Shown one piece after another: positions 32,062 through 43,051 of a DNA stretch of 64,000 nt. The notes beneath the pieces are model-generated. The model was not told the DNA's origin. It searched no databases and saw only the letters and a list, made by a program, of their open reading frames with translations. The DNA is from Nitrincola sp. A-D6. Lineage in GTDB: Bacteria > Pseudomonadota > Gammaproteobacteria > Pseudomonadales > Balneatricaceae. Position 1 is the first letter of the stretch. Each line of letters opens with the position of its first letter. The DNA is taken from the NCBI RefSeq assembly GCF_000764495.1, contig NZ_JRLB01000010.1, positions 17,814 to 81,813 of the forward strand. The letters are read 5' to 3'. Made by a program: the position numbers and the translations under genes.

Positions 32062-32141
32062 TTTAAAGTCCAAGGTGGCTGACCCCTTGATCGTTTAAAG
32101 TCCAAGGTGGCTGACCCCTTGATCGTTTGACCCTTTGATCG
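32062..32141. repeat. tandem 32-bp repeat with the palindromic core, copies 2 and 3
   Basis: Two exact, abutting 32-base copies (32062-32093 and 32094-32125), each TTTAAAGTC plus the core CAAGGTGGCTGACCCCTTG plus ATCG. A truncated third copy, TTTGACCCTTTGATCG, follows at 32126-32141. Each core can form a CAAGG/CCTTG stem. They lie in the gap between brnT and the TIR-like gene. The core equals that at 31437-31461. No cas genes or regular spacers, so this is not CRISPR. Confidence 0.8.
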
Positions 32142-32212
32142 CATGCACACTTTTGGAGTAGAGATGAAAGAAAAATGGAAAGGGCGTCACAAAACCTGCT
32201 ATTAGTAGTGAC

Positions 32213-33085
32213 TCATGTTAATAAGTCTTGACAAACCTCGTTAAAAACCATATCAAATTCTTCTGGGCCGGAGAAATAGTGTTGTATTTGCTCATCATTC
32301 ATTAGTTGGCTGTAAATTTTTTTTCTTATTTCTGGTAAATTCTTCTTACTAATCGAATAATTGATTGATGAATTATTTAATGATGAATTATTGATTGTTT
32401 TTTTAATCAAGTTTTTCATTACCATGTATAATTTTTCTGATGGATACCTTCCATAAAAAGCGGGTTCAATAGAGTGAAATCTGTCATTGTACATTAACGT
32501 CTGTCTATGAACGCTCTTCTTCAAATCACGAAGCTCTTCTATGATAAAGTCCTCTTTTGAAACTTCTTTCGTATCCAATTTTGCAACTGTAAAAGTCCCG
32601 AAATGCTTCAAAAAAGCTGTGTAATTTGCATCTTCTTTAGACTTCCGTAAAGTAGCTTTAACTTTTTCTTTCAATGCTTCTTTAAAGTCTACTATTTTGG
32701 AAAAACGCAAATCTCGAGGGTACTCTAAGTGTTCAATAGGAGATGTATCAAAGGAGTATGCGGTTTTATCATCTTTCACAATTATAGTGGGTTTATCGAA
32801 AGCCAGCCTCATACCAAGTTCAAACATTACATTAGGGTTTTTCCCACTTACATCACATACAACGATTGGGTTTTCATACAAATTTTGGATTATTCTTTTC
32901 TGAATTATTCCAACATCATCAGCGTAGCTAACCAAGTTAGCTTTGAAACCTGCAGACTCAACCGACTCAGTAAGAATTTCTTTTACGTCTGACCAGTGTT
33001 GCTCATTACATCCATCTATAGAGGATATGGGCATTACTAGACCACAACATAGTTCTTCGGTGGGTATAACTTCTTCCACAGCCAT
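32213..33085 (-). CDS. putative TIR-like / nucleoside deoxyribosyltransferase-like protein with unknown C-terminal domain
   Basis: A 290-residue protein in visibly AT-rich DNA. Residues 10-150 resemble the TIR-like/nucleoside 2-deoxyribosyltransferase fold: an opening strand CCGLVMPISS, a strand before DDVGIIQKRIIQNL, then VVCDVSGKNPNVMFELGMRL (77-96), where E89 aligns with the catalytic glutamate of such enzymes, and KPTIIVKDD. Proteins with this motif act as NAD- or nucleotide-degrading effectors in several anti-phage systems. Residues 155-290 form a Lys/Asn-rich, mainly helical region I do not recognise; it may sense or oligomerise. The ATG at 33085 has AAGG 9 bases upstream; ATG 33094 and TTG 33130 are in-frame alternatives. 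No partner gene is co-directional and adjacent. Enzymatic role is inferred. Confidence 0.65.
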   Translation of the reverse strand: MAVEEVIPTEELCCGLVMPISSIDGCNEQHWSDVKEILTESVESAGFKANLVSYADDVGIIQKRIIQNLYENPIVVCDVSGKNPNVMFELGMRLAFDKPTIIVKDDKTAYSFDTSPIEHLEYPRDLRFSKIVDFKEALKEKVKATLRKSKEDANYTAFLKHFGTFTVAKLDTKEVSKEDFIIEELRDLKKSVHRQTLMYNDRFHSIEPAFYGRYPSEKLYMVMKNLIKKTINNSSLNNSSINYSISKKNLPEIRKKIYSQLMNDEQIQHYFSGPEEFDMVFNEVCQDLLT

Positions 33086-33260
33086 ATTGTCCATCCTTAT
33101 TTTATCACTAACATTTATATCGCCGCCCAAAGATCACTATCACAATTTACCCACACAGAAGCAAGCATCTGACAAATATAACCACACTATACTTGATAAC
33201 TGTAGTGGCATAGTTAATTTGGCCACCTAATTAGAGGTGCTATCATGCACCAAGAGATGA

Positions 33261-34453
<1,193 letters not shown>

Positions 34454-34490
34454 CCACTACAAACTGATGTTTTCGGCACGGACTCTCAGC

Positions 34491-34643
34491 GGGGTGGTGG
34501 TATCGCTTTGCTGTGACCGTCAGCCGCCGGGCCGAAAAATGCTCCTGCATTTTCGGCATTTCCGCCGTCCATGGCGGTCAAGGCGGCTGCCGAGCGATCA
34601 GGATGATGCACAGGGTGTCACAGCAAAGCGATACCACCACCCC
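34491..34643. repeat. 153-bp nested palindromic element (MITE-like)
   Basis: Perfect 27-base inverted repeats at 34491-34517 and 34617-34643 (outer ends GGGGTGGTGGTATCGC and GCGATACCACCACCCC). Inside are a second pair, CAGCCGCC (34521-34528) with GGCGGCTG (34582-34589), and two local hairpins, GCCGAAAA...TTTTCGGC and CCGCC...GGCGG. AGC abuts both ends (34488-34490 and 34644-34646), a possible target duplication. No coding frame spans it. The non-coding stretch between the IS and suhB (34462-34769) consists mainly of this element. Confidence 0.8.
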
Positions 34644-34725
34644 AGCCAAGCACGAGCAAGAACACCAAGAAACAGCAGGCAGGTGAAAAAAACCCACATG
34701 AATAGATAAGCAACCGCCACTTCAG

Positions 34726-34731
34726 TATAAT
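34726..34731 (+). promoter_or_regulatory. candidate -10 element for suhB
   Basis: A perfect TATAAT lies 38 bases before the suhB ATG. No convincing -35 hexamer sits 16-18 bases upstream (TAGATA is the best), so this is a weak call. Confidence 0.35.
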
Positions 34732-34769
34732 GGCGCTTTGCTCTTGAACAAAACTGGACGCTTAACCTG

Positions 34770-35569
34770 ATGCAACCGATAGTAAATATCGCACTTCGTG
34801 CTGCCCGCCTTGGCGGAGAACAGATTGCCCGCGCGGCAGAACGCCTTGATCTGATCAAATCCGAACAGTCCAGTGCGGCTGAATTCATTAGCGAAACCTG
34901 CTCAAATGTTGAGCGCAGTATTGCTCAGTCCATGCAGAAGGCTTTCCCGCATCACACCCTGCAGGGTGATTTCAGCGGTCACTACAAAGCCACAGGTGAA
35001 GGTCCGGTAGTCTGCGACTGGCATATCAGCCAGTAGACAACCTGCTGAACTTTTCCAACGCCCTGCCCGTTTACGCACTCAGCCTGACCGGACGCATCAA
35101 TGGCCGCATCGAACACTGCGTCGTCATCAACCCGGTAACCGGTGAAGAATTTACTGCCAGCCGTGGTAATGGCGCACAGCTTAACGGACGCCGTTTACGC
35201 GTCAGCACTAACAAAAATCTACATCAGTCCCTACTAGGCAGTGGATTTGTCTCGGCCACAGATCGTGACCAGGCCTTTGCCGAACATCAGCGCCTGTTGA
35301 GCCACCTCTCCACAGCCGGTGCCAACCTGTTCAGCAGCGGATCAGCCCTGCTGAATATGGCTTATACCGCCGCCGGGCGTCTGGATGGTTTCTTTCAAGC
35401 CAATCTGAGTGAAGCGGATATGGATGCAGGTATACTGCTAATTCAGGAAGCGGGTGGTTTAGTGGGTGATTACAAGGGCGGGAATGCGCATCGTCAGAGC
35501 GGCAACCTGGTGGCGGCCAATCCGAAAATGTTCAAACTACTGATCAAAACTATTCAGACAGTCGGATAA
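34770..35569 (+). CDS. suhB: SuhB/inositol monophosphatase family protein, active site degenerate (frameshifted as sequenced)
   Basis: Aligns along its length with E. coli SuhB (starting QPIVNIALRAARLGGEQIAR) and has normal reconstructed size, about 266 residues. The metal-binding motifs are altered: EESG becomes GDFSG; DPLDGTTNF becomes SPVDNLLNF, losing the first Asp and the Gly-Thr; and PWDFAAG becomes EADMDAG. Phosphatase activity is therefore doubtful. E. coli SuhB supports rRNA antitermination independently of catalysis, which could be the retained role. The frame breaks at 35030-35032, where one C restores HISPVDNLLNFS. It is separated from its usual divergent neighbour trmJ by the island. 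Confidence 0.85.
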
Positions 35570-35576
35570 ATCAAAA

Positions 35577-35618
35577 CAACCACTGCCAGCAGGCTTGCTG
35601 TGGCAGTGGCAGTGGTTG
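35577..35618. terminator. bidirectional terminator between suhB and purA
   Basis: A 12-base perfect stem: CAACCACTGCCA (35577-35588) pairs with TGGCAGTGGTTG (35607-35618), and CAGCA/TGCTG inside extends the hairpin. On the minus strand the stem is followed by TTTTGATTT, so it best serves purA; it can also serve suhB, which converges here. Confidence 0.75.
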
Positions 35619-35627
35619 CTGCATCGA

Positions 35628-36919
<1,292 letters not shown>

Positions 36920-36953
36920 TGCTGTCTCATGTACTCATAAAAGTGTTAATGAA

Positions 36954-38126
36954 TCAGAGCGGCTTGATCTGCCACTCCCCACCCTGTTTTTCCAGCTGGC
37001 GATCACAGGAGGCCGGTATAGGCAGGCCATCCAGCATCTGAATGACACGAAAACCCTGTTGTCGCAAGTCACGAACCACATCCCGCAGCGTCGGATCATC
37101 CCCTTCGGTTGGTGCTAATATCGCTTTTTCAGCCGCTGCCGTAATACCGGCAAGATCGATGAGTGTACTCAAATCGGTACTGAAGCCTGTTGCCGGACGC
37201 GCACGACCAAAATCTTCACCTATCTCATCATAACGCCCACCTTTGGCAAGCGACTGACCAAAGCTGGGCGTATAAGCCGCAAACACCACACCGGTATGAT
37301 AGTGATATCCACGCAACTCAGCCAGATCAAAGTAACAACGCACTGTCGGAAAGCGCTGCTGAATCAGCTCTGCCAACTGCGCCAGGTAATCAATAGCCTG
37401 GTGAGCTTCTGGCTGATTGAAGCAGTTACGTGCCTTTGCCAACACATCCGACGTACCGTGTAAACCTGGCAGCACTGACAACTGTTTACGCAGCACTTCA
37501 CTGACCGGCAGTGTTTCAATAAATACGGCAATTTCAGGCATCGCCTTACGCTGCAGCAAATCAATAAACTGATCTTTCTGATCCTGGTCCAGGCCCGCTT
37601 CAGCAACCAGTGCACGAAACAGGCCTACATGCCCAAGATCCAGTGTCAGCACATCACTAACACCTGCTGTCTGAAGCGTTTCCAGCATCAGGGCAATCAC
37701 TTCGGCATCGCTTTCAATACCGGCATGGCCATAGAGTTCAGCTCCAGCCTGCAACGGATTGCGGCTGGCAAGCATATGTGCCGCATGGGTGTGAACAACA
37801 GAGCCACAATAGCACAAACGACTGGCACCTTCAGTACGCAGTCTGTGCGCATCTATACGAGCTACCTGCGGGGTAATGTCAGCACGAATACCCAGTGCAT
37901 GCCCACTCAGACGATCTGTCAGTTTGAACGTATTCAGATCCAGGTCATGCCCGGTGCCAGTTAGCAAGGATTCCAGATGCTCGACCAATGGCGGCATCAC
38001 CAACTCATATCCCCAGCTGTTATATAAATCCAGTATACGTCTGCGCATCAGTTCCGCCTGGCGGGCCTGCGGTGGCAACAGCTCTTTTATACCTTCAGGC
38101 AGCAACCATCTATCTGCCAGCGCCAT
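36954..38126 (-). CDS. hisZ: ATP phosphoribosyltransferase regulatory subunit HisZ
   Basis: Catalytically inactive histidyl-tRNA synthetase paralogue that, with short-form HisG, makes the first enzyme of histidine synthesis. Residues 1-320 have the class II synthetase core (WLLPEGIKELLPPQARQAEL; GHALGIRADITPQVARIDA; FDLAELRGYHYHTGVVFAAY). The C-terminal anticodon-binding domain of true HisRS is missing, and the length of 390 fits HisZ. Its presence implies a short HisG elsewhere. It precedes purA by 34 bases. Confidence 0.92.
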   Translation of the reverse strand: MALADRWLLPEGIKELLPPQARQAELMRRRILDLYNSWGYELVMPPLVEHLESLLTGTGHDLDLNTFKLTDRLSGHALGIRADITPQVARIDAHRLRTEGASRLCYCGSVVHTHAAHMLASRNPLQAGAELYGHAGIESDAEVIALMLETLQTAGVSDVLTLDLGHVGLFRALVAEAGLDQDQKDQFIDLLQRKAMPEIAVFIETLPVSEVLRKQLSVLPGLHGTSDVLAKARNCFNQPEAHQAIDYLAQLAELIQQRFPTVRCYFDLAELRGYHYHTGVVFAAYTPSFGQSLAKGGRYDEIGEDFGRARPATGFSTDLSTLIDLAGITAAAEKAILAPTEGDDPTLRDVVRDLRQQGFRVIQMLDGLPIPASCDRQLEKQGGEWQIKPL

Positions 38127-38196
38127 GTATCAATCCTCTCATCATCGCCGCCTCTGTCCATCCATGCGCTCACGGCATAGCGCACATCCTGTACAT

Positions 38197-38221
38197 AAAA
38201 AAACCGGGCATTGACCCGGTT
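38197..38221 (-). terminator. rho-independent terminator downstream of hflC
   Basis: On the minus strand AACCGGG (38221-38215), loop TCAATG and CCCGGTT (38208-38202) form a 7-base stem that runs directly into a run of T (seven to eight). It separates the hfl genes from hisZ-purA. Confidence 0.8.
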
Positions 38222-38237
38222 AACGAATTCTAACATG

Positions 38238-38264
38238 AAAGCAGGTGCCATTGGCACCTGCTTT
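38238..38264. terminator. strong 12-bp hairpin after hflC
   Basis: AAAGCAGGTGCC (38238-38249) and GGCACCTGCTTT (38253-38264) form a perfect 12-base stem with a 3-base loop, 19 bases beyond the hflC stop. There is no long T-tract after it, so it may act with the terminator at 38197-38221 or protect the 3' end of the transcript. Confidence 0.65.
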
Positions 38265-38282
38265 AGTCATACACTTACGTGC

Positions 38283-39155
38283 TTACTGAACCATTGGGTT
38301 CTGCAAATAGCGGAAGAACTCGCTCTTCGGCTCAAGCACCATTACATCGCCATCACCCTGGAAGGATTCATTGTAGGCGTTCAGACTACGCATGAACGCA
38401 TAGAACTCCGCATCCTGCCCAAAAGCATTAGCATAAATATTGGCCGCTTGCGCATCACCTTCACCACGAACGATCTCAGCTGCACTGAATGCATTGGCGG
38501 TAATAACCGTGCGCTGACGATCCGCATCAGCACGTATACCCTCAGCCAGCTCCATACCACGGGCACGTAATTCACGCGCCAGACGCAAACGCTCGGAACG
38601 CATTCGGTCATACACGGAGGCTGACACCTCAGTTGGCAGGTCGATACGCTTGATACGAATATCAACGATCTCGATACCCAGCTCATCCTGTGCCACCAGA
38701 CTCAACGCCTGATTAACCTGATCCATCAACTCTTCACGCTCACCAGAAACTACCTGATTCAATGTGCGCTCACCAAACTGATTACGCAGGTTGGTTTCGA
38801 TTCGACTGGACAACAGGCTATTGGCCCGATTCTCATCACCAGAGGTTGCGGTGTAATACTTTTGCACATTAGCGATGCGCCATTTAATGAACGAGTCAAC
38901 AATCAGACGCTTGGCTTCCAATGTAAGGAATGCCTGAGGCCTGGAATCCATGGTAATCAAACGTGACTCAAACTTACGCACGGTATTCACAAATGGAATC
39001 TTGTAATGCAAACCTGGTTCGATATCCGGCTCGACAATTTCACCGAAACGCAGTTTCACCGCACGCTCGGTTTCCTTGACAATATAAACTGACTCAGACA
39101 CCAGCCAAACTGCGATCAGTGCTACAACCAGCACTATTACTGAATTGGATTTCAT
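38283..39155 (-). CDS. hflC: HflC, regulator of FtsH protease
   Basis: SPFH/band-7 membrane protein that forms the HflKC ring around FtsH and restrains its proteolysis. One N-terminal helix (VIVLVVALIAVWLVSESVYIV in shortened form VVALIAVWLVSESVY), then the band-7 domain (ETERAVKLRFGEIVEPDIEP; VDSFIKWRIANVQKYYTATS), then a long helical region rich in Ala/Glu/Arg. Length 290. The start follows the hflK stop by one base, giving translational coupling. Confidence 0.95.
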   Translation of the reverse strand: MKSNSVIVLVVALIAVWLVSESVYIVKETERAVKLRFGEIVEPDIEPGLHYKIPFVNTVRKFESRLITMDSRPQAFLTLEAKRLIVDSFIKWRIANVQKYYTATSGDENRANSLLSSRIETNLRNQFGERTLNQVVSGEREELMDQVNQALSLVAQDELGIEIVDIRIKRIDLPTEVSASVYDRMRSERLRLARELRARGMELAEGIRADADRQRTVITANAFSAAEIVRGEGDAQAANIYANAFGQDAEFYAFMRSLNAYNESFQGDGDVMVLEPKSEFFRYLQNPMVQ

Positions 39156-39156
39156 C

Positions 39157-40380
39157 TTATCGACCCTCCCTCAGACTACCGGCCTGACGATTTCGCGCCT
39201 GTTCAGTAACCTGATCATTCAGTTGACGCAGATTCATCTCGGCACTACTGCTACGGGCCGAAGCTCCCGACGTTCCACGTTGCTGCTCCATCAACTTATC
39301 CAGCGGCAGGAACATAACATTATTGCTACCACTCTCAACATCCATAAGTACTTTCGGCGTATTGGTCAGTACATTCTGCATCATATCGATATACAGACGC
39401 TCACGGGTAACATCCGGAGCCTGACGATACTCAGTCAAGAGTGCAAGGAAACGCTGGGTTTCACCGTTTGCTCTGGCAACCACCTCTTCACGGTAGGCAC
39501 TGGCTTCTTCAAACATACGCTGTGCATTACCACGCGCTTCCGGTACGACGCTGTTAGCATAGGCTTCCGCTTCGTTCTTGGAACGCTGCTCATCCTCGCG
39601 CGCCTTGATCACGTCATCAAACGCATCCTGCACCTGGCTGGGTGCCTGGGCGTTACGCACGTTAACACCAGAGATACGAATGCCGGTTTCGTAATTATCC
39701 ATATGGCGCTGTAAACGCTCCTGCACAGAGATCGCCATCACTTGACGACCTTCGGTCAGAATGGAGTTCATATCCGAGCCACCAACAACCTGACGTAGCG
39801 CCGCTTCAGATGCCTGCCCGAGGCTAACCTCAGGATTTCTCACTTTGAGAGTGAAGAATTCTGGATTTTCAGCAACATACTGCACACTAATATCGACATC
39901 CACGATGTTTTCATCTTCCGTCAACATCAAGGCACGATGATCATGGATACGTACCTGGGTCACATTGACCAGATTAACTTCATCGATGATCGGTGGATTC
40001 CATTGCAAACCAGGGTTAACTACGGTGTGGAATTTACCCAGGCGCAGCACAACACCGCGTTCCTGTTGATCCACTGTGTAAAAGCCCATACCGGCCCAGA
40101 CAACCAGTGCCAAAACCGCTACGATACCCACAAGGGTAAAACTACCGCCTTTACCCCCACCGGAACTACCTGTACCGCCAGTGCCACCGGAGCCGCCTTT
40201 TTTACTGCCAAACAGCCCGTTTAAACGGTCCTGTAACTTTTGCAGCGCCTCATCCAGATCAGGAGGTCCCTGATCATTGTTACCGCCACCATTACGCTTA
40301 CCACCGCCGGGATTTTTGTCACCGCCGCCGCTCCAGGGGTCATGGTTTTTACCATTTCCGCCAGGCTCATTCCAGGCCAT
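39157..40380 (-). CDS. hflK: HflK, regulator of FtsH protease
   Basis: Partner of HflC. Residues 1-90 form the Gly/Asn-rich cytosolic segment typical of HflK (NEPGGNGKNHDPWSGGGDKN), followed by a membrane helix (TLVGIVAVLALVVWAGMGFY). The band-7 domain includes VDQQERGVVLRLGKFHTVVN and PGLQWNPPIIDEV. The helical domain and a C-terminal tail follow. Length 407. It lies 71 bases downstream of hflX in the conserved hfq-hflX-hflK-hflC order. Confidence 0.95.
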   Translation of the reverse strand: MAWNEPGGNGKNHDPWSGGGDKNPGGGKRNGGGNNDQGPPDLDEALQKLQDRLNGLFGSKKGGSGGTGGTGSSGGGKGGSFTLVGIVAVLALVVWAGMGFYTVDQQERGVVLRLGKFHTVVNPGLQWNPPIIDEVNLVNVTQVRIHDHRALMLTEDENIVDVDISVQYVAENPEFFTLKVRNPEVSLGQASEAALRQVVGGSDMNSILTEGRQVMAISVQERLQRHMDNYETGIRISGVNVRNAQAPSQVQDAFDDVIKAREDEQRSKNEAEAYANSVVPEARGNAQRMFEEASAYREEVVARANGETQRFLALLTEYRQAPDVTRERLYIDMMQNVLTNTPKVLMDVESGSNNVMFLPLDKLMEQQRGTSGASARSSSAEMNLRQLNDQVTEQARNRQAGSLREGR

Positions 40381-40451
40381 AGTTTTCTCCGCTTTAAAAC
40401 AACTTATTTAAAAAATGAAATTTTATGGGGCGCACCACATGGATGCAACCG

Positions 40452-41756
40452 CTATTCATTATCGACCATCGCCGCCAGATATCGTTCCGCCGGAATATTC
40501 AACCGACTCAACAACTGACGAAAATCTTTCTGCTGTATGCGTACTTGCAAACTAATACGCCCATCTTCATCAATCCGCTCATTCAGCACTGCATCTTTTG
40601 TGTAAAGCAAAGAGCGGAGCTGACCTTCTGATGGACTTAATTGCAGGACACCTTCGAACATCAACCCGGACAGACGCTCATTCACTGCCTGTAACAACAG
40701 ATCAGCGCCCTCACCCGTCTGAGCAGATAACCAGACTCTTACCGGACGACCCTCCTCATCACGATCTATCCGCGCAGGAAAGTCATCCAACAGATCTATT
40801 TTGTTGTACACCAACAGCACAGGCCGCGAGTCGGCCCCTATTTCAGCCAACACATCATTCACCTGTGCTATATGTGCCTGGCGCTCATCATCATGACAGT
40901 CGATAACATGCAGCAGCAGATCCGCTTCAGCCGTTTCCTGAAGGGTAGCACGAAATGCTTCAACCAGCTTGTGTGGCAAGTGTCGAATAAAACCTACCGT
41001 ATCTGCCAGGATAATCGGACCGGCGTCCGGCAACTGCACCTTACGCAAGGTTGGGTCAAGGGTAGCAAACAACTGATCAGCGACATAGACATTCGCGGTG
41101 GTCAGCCGATTAAACAGGGTTGATTTACCGGCATTGGTGTATCCCACCAAAGAAACCGTGGCAATTTCTGCCCTGACCCGCGCACGACGCCCCTGATCAC
41201 GCTGACGTCTGACTTTATCCAGGCGCTTAAGAATAGCTTTAATGCGCGCACGTAATAAACGCCGGTCAGTCTCCAGCTGCGTCTCACCCGGCCCACGCAA
41301 GCCTATACCACCCTTCTGACGCTCAAGGTGAGTCCAGCCACGCACCAGGCGCGTTGACATATGTTCCAACTGCGCCAGCTCAACCTGCAATTTACCCTCA
41401 TGAGTACGCGCACGCTGAGCAAAGATATCCAGAATCAGACCGGTACGATCCAGTACACGACACTTGATTTCACGCTCCAGATTACGTTCCTGAGCGGGAC
41501 TTAGCGCATGGTTAAAGATCACCAGGTCAGCTTCATGCAACCTGACCAGCTCAGCTAACTCTTCCACCTTTCCCTTGCCCAGAAAAAAACGCGGACTGGG
41601 ATCAGAGCGGCTGCCATGCATAAAGCAAACCGGGTCAGCCCCGGCTGAAAGAGCCAGCTCTTCAAGCTCTTTTGGATCTTCTGCCTCAGCTTCTGAGGCC
41701 AGGTCAATATGCACCAGTATGGCGCACTCTCCGGATTCCGGACGTTCAAAAAACAA
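40452..41756 (-). CDS. hflX: ribosome-splitting GTPase HflX
   Basis: GTPase that splits stalled or heat-damaged 70S ribosomes. N-terminal HflX domain (LVIFNHALSPAQERNLEREI) and coiled coil (RTGLILDIFAQRARTHEGKL), then the G domain with SLVGYTNAGKSTLFNRLT (G1), DTVGFIRHLP (G3) and YNKIDLLD (G4). The proposed start is a TTG at 41756, giving FFERPESGECAILVH, which matches the family N-terminus FFER; no closer ATG fits. Length 434. It follows hfq by 9 bases. Confidence 0.94.
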   Translation of the reverse strand: MFFERPESGECAILVHIDLASEAEAEDPKELEELALSAGADPVCFMHGSRSDPSPRFFLGKGKVEELAELVRLHEADLVIFNHALSPAQERNLEREIKCRVLDRTGLILDIFAQRARTHEGKLQVELAQLEHMSTRLVRGWTHLERQKGGIGLRGPGETQLETDRRLLRARIKAILKRLDKVRRQRDQGRRARVRAEIATVSLVGYTNAGKSTLFNRLTTANVYVADQLFATLDPTLRKVQLPDAGPIILADTVGFIRHLPHKLVEAFRATLQETAEADLLLHVIDCHDDERQAHIAQVNDVLAEIGADSRPVLLVYNKIDLLDDFPARIDRDEEGRPVRVWLSAQTGEGADLLLQAVNERLSGLMFEGVLQLSPSEGQLRSLLYTKDAVLNERIDEDGRISLQVRIQQKDFRQLLSRLNIPAERYLAAMVDNE

Positions 41757-41765
41757 TCAGATCAC

Positions 41766-42008
<243 letters not shown>

Positions 42009-42050
42009 TTACTCCTTCACTGAAAAATTTCAGTTATAAAAATTAGTGTA

Positions 42051-42056
42051 ATTATA
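42051..42056 (-). promoter_or_regulatory. candidate -10 of an internal hfq promoter
   Basis: TATAAT on the minus strand, 45 bases before the hfq ATG, in the AT-rich miaA-hfq gap. A matching -35 is weak (TAAGGT at 17 bases). E. coli also has dedicated hfq promoters near miaA, so the position makes sense. Confidence 0.35.
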
Positions 42057-42120
42057 CTTTTAAGCAATAGCAGACCTTATACCAACCTCATACAGAGCTG
42101 CAATGCACAAAACCATAGCA

Positions 42121-43050
42121 TTATATAACGTTACCCTCTATCAACTTCAAGCTCTCTCTGAGGATATCGTCTTTTTCTTGTGGCAGAACCTGTAATTCAG
42201 ACCAGCCTCTGAGCCAGGTATACTGCCTTTTGGCGAGCTGACGCGTGGCTATCACCGCCTTCTCACGCATAGCTTCATAGTCCATACTCCCCTGCAGATA
42301 CTGCCACATCTGCCGATACCCCACGCAACGAATAGAGGGCAAGCCTTCATGTAGATCGTCGCGCCTGAATAATTCACGCACTTCGGCTTCAAAGCCCGCT
42401 TCAAGCATTTGCTCGAAACGTAAACTTTATACGTTGATGCAGCGCAGCACGATCACTCGGCAGCAACGCCAGAGACAACACCCTGAAGGGCAGTTCCGGT
42501 TGTTGCTGCTCTTGCCAATGCTGTGTCAGTGTTTTACCCGTAAGCAGATAGACTTCCATTGCCCGCTGCACCCGCTGGGTATCGGTTGAATGCAAACGCG
42601 CTGCAGCAACCGGGTCTACGGCAATCAACGCCTGATGCAAGGCTTCAATACCCTGCGCGGCAATGCGCGCATCCAGATCAGCGCGAACGTCTGGATCTGA
42701 TGCCGGCAGAGTCGCCAAACCTTTGAGCAATGCATTAAAGTACATCATGGTACCCCCACCAATAATGGGGTTCGGCCAGCAGCCAGTGCTTTGTCGATGC
42801 AGAGCAACGCATCTTCACGAAACTCTGCCGCCGAGTAACTTTCAGCCGGATCGCGGATATTCACCAGGTGATGAGGGTAGCGCTGCAGCGTAGACATGTC
42901 GGGCTTAGCCGTACCTATATCCATACCCTGGTAGATCAGCGCTGAATCAACACTGATTAATTCAACACTCAGATAATCCACCAAACGCATCGCCAGATCC
43001 GTCTTACCTGAGGCCGTAGGCCCCATCAAACAAACGACCAGCGGCTTCAT
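42121..43050 (-). CDS. miaA: tRNA dimethylallyltransferase MiaA (two frameshifts as sequenced)
   Basis: Adds the dimethylallyl group to A37 of tRNAs reading UNN codons. P-loop [28 protein letters not shown] and [10 protein letters not shown] are intact, as are [20 protein letters not shown] and [10 protein letters not shown]. Frame breaks: CCCCC at 42753-42757 needs a sixth C to give [14 protein letters not shown]; and T42421 looks inserted, its removal giving [16 protein letters not shown]. Reconstructed length is about 310. The second break is the only apparent insertion among the frameshifts here. The ATG at 43050 follows the mutL stop by one base. Confidence 0.92.
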
Positions 43051-43051
43051 T

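Noticed and set aside
32062..32141. Tandem 32-bp repeats as a CRISPR array
   Set aside because: The copies abut with no spacers, only two are complete, and no cas gene is nearby.
38133..38282. A small DUF2065-type gene between hflC and hisZ, as in Pseudomonas
   Set aside because: No frame in this gap encodes such a protein; it is filled by two hairpins.
42068..42085. Sigma-54-like promoter (TTGG-N6-CTGCT spacing GG-N10-GC) upstream of hfq
   Set aside because: GG and GC have the correct spacing, but the CACG block is absent and no enhancer site is evident; probably chance.
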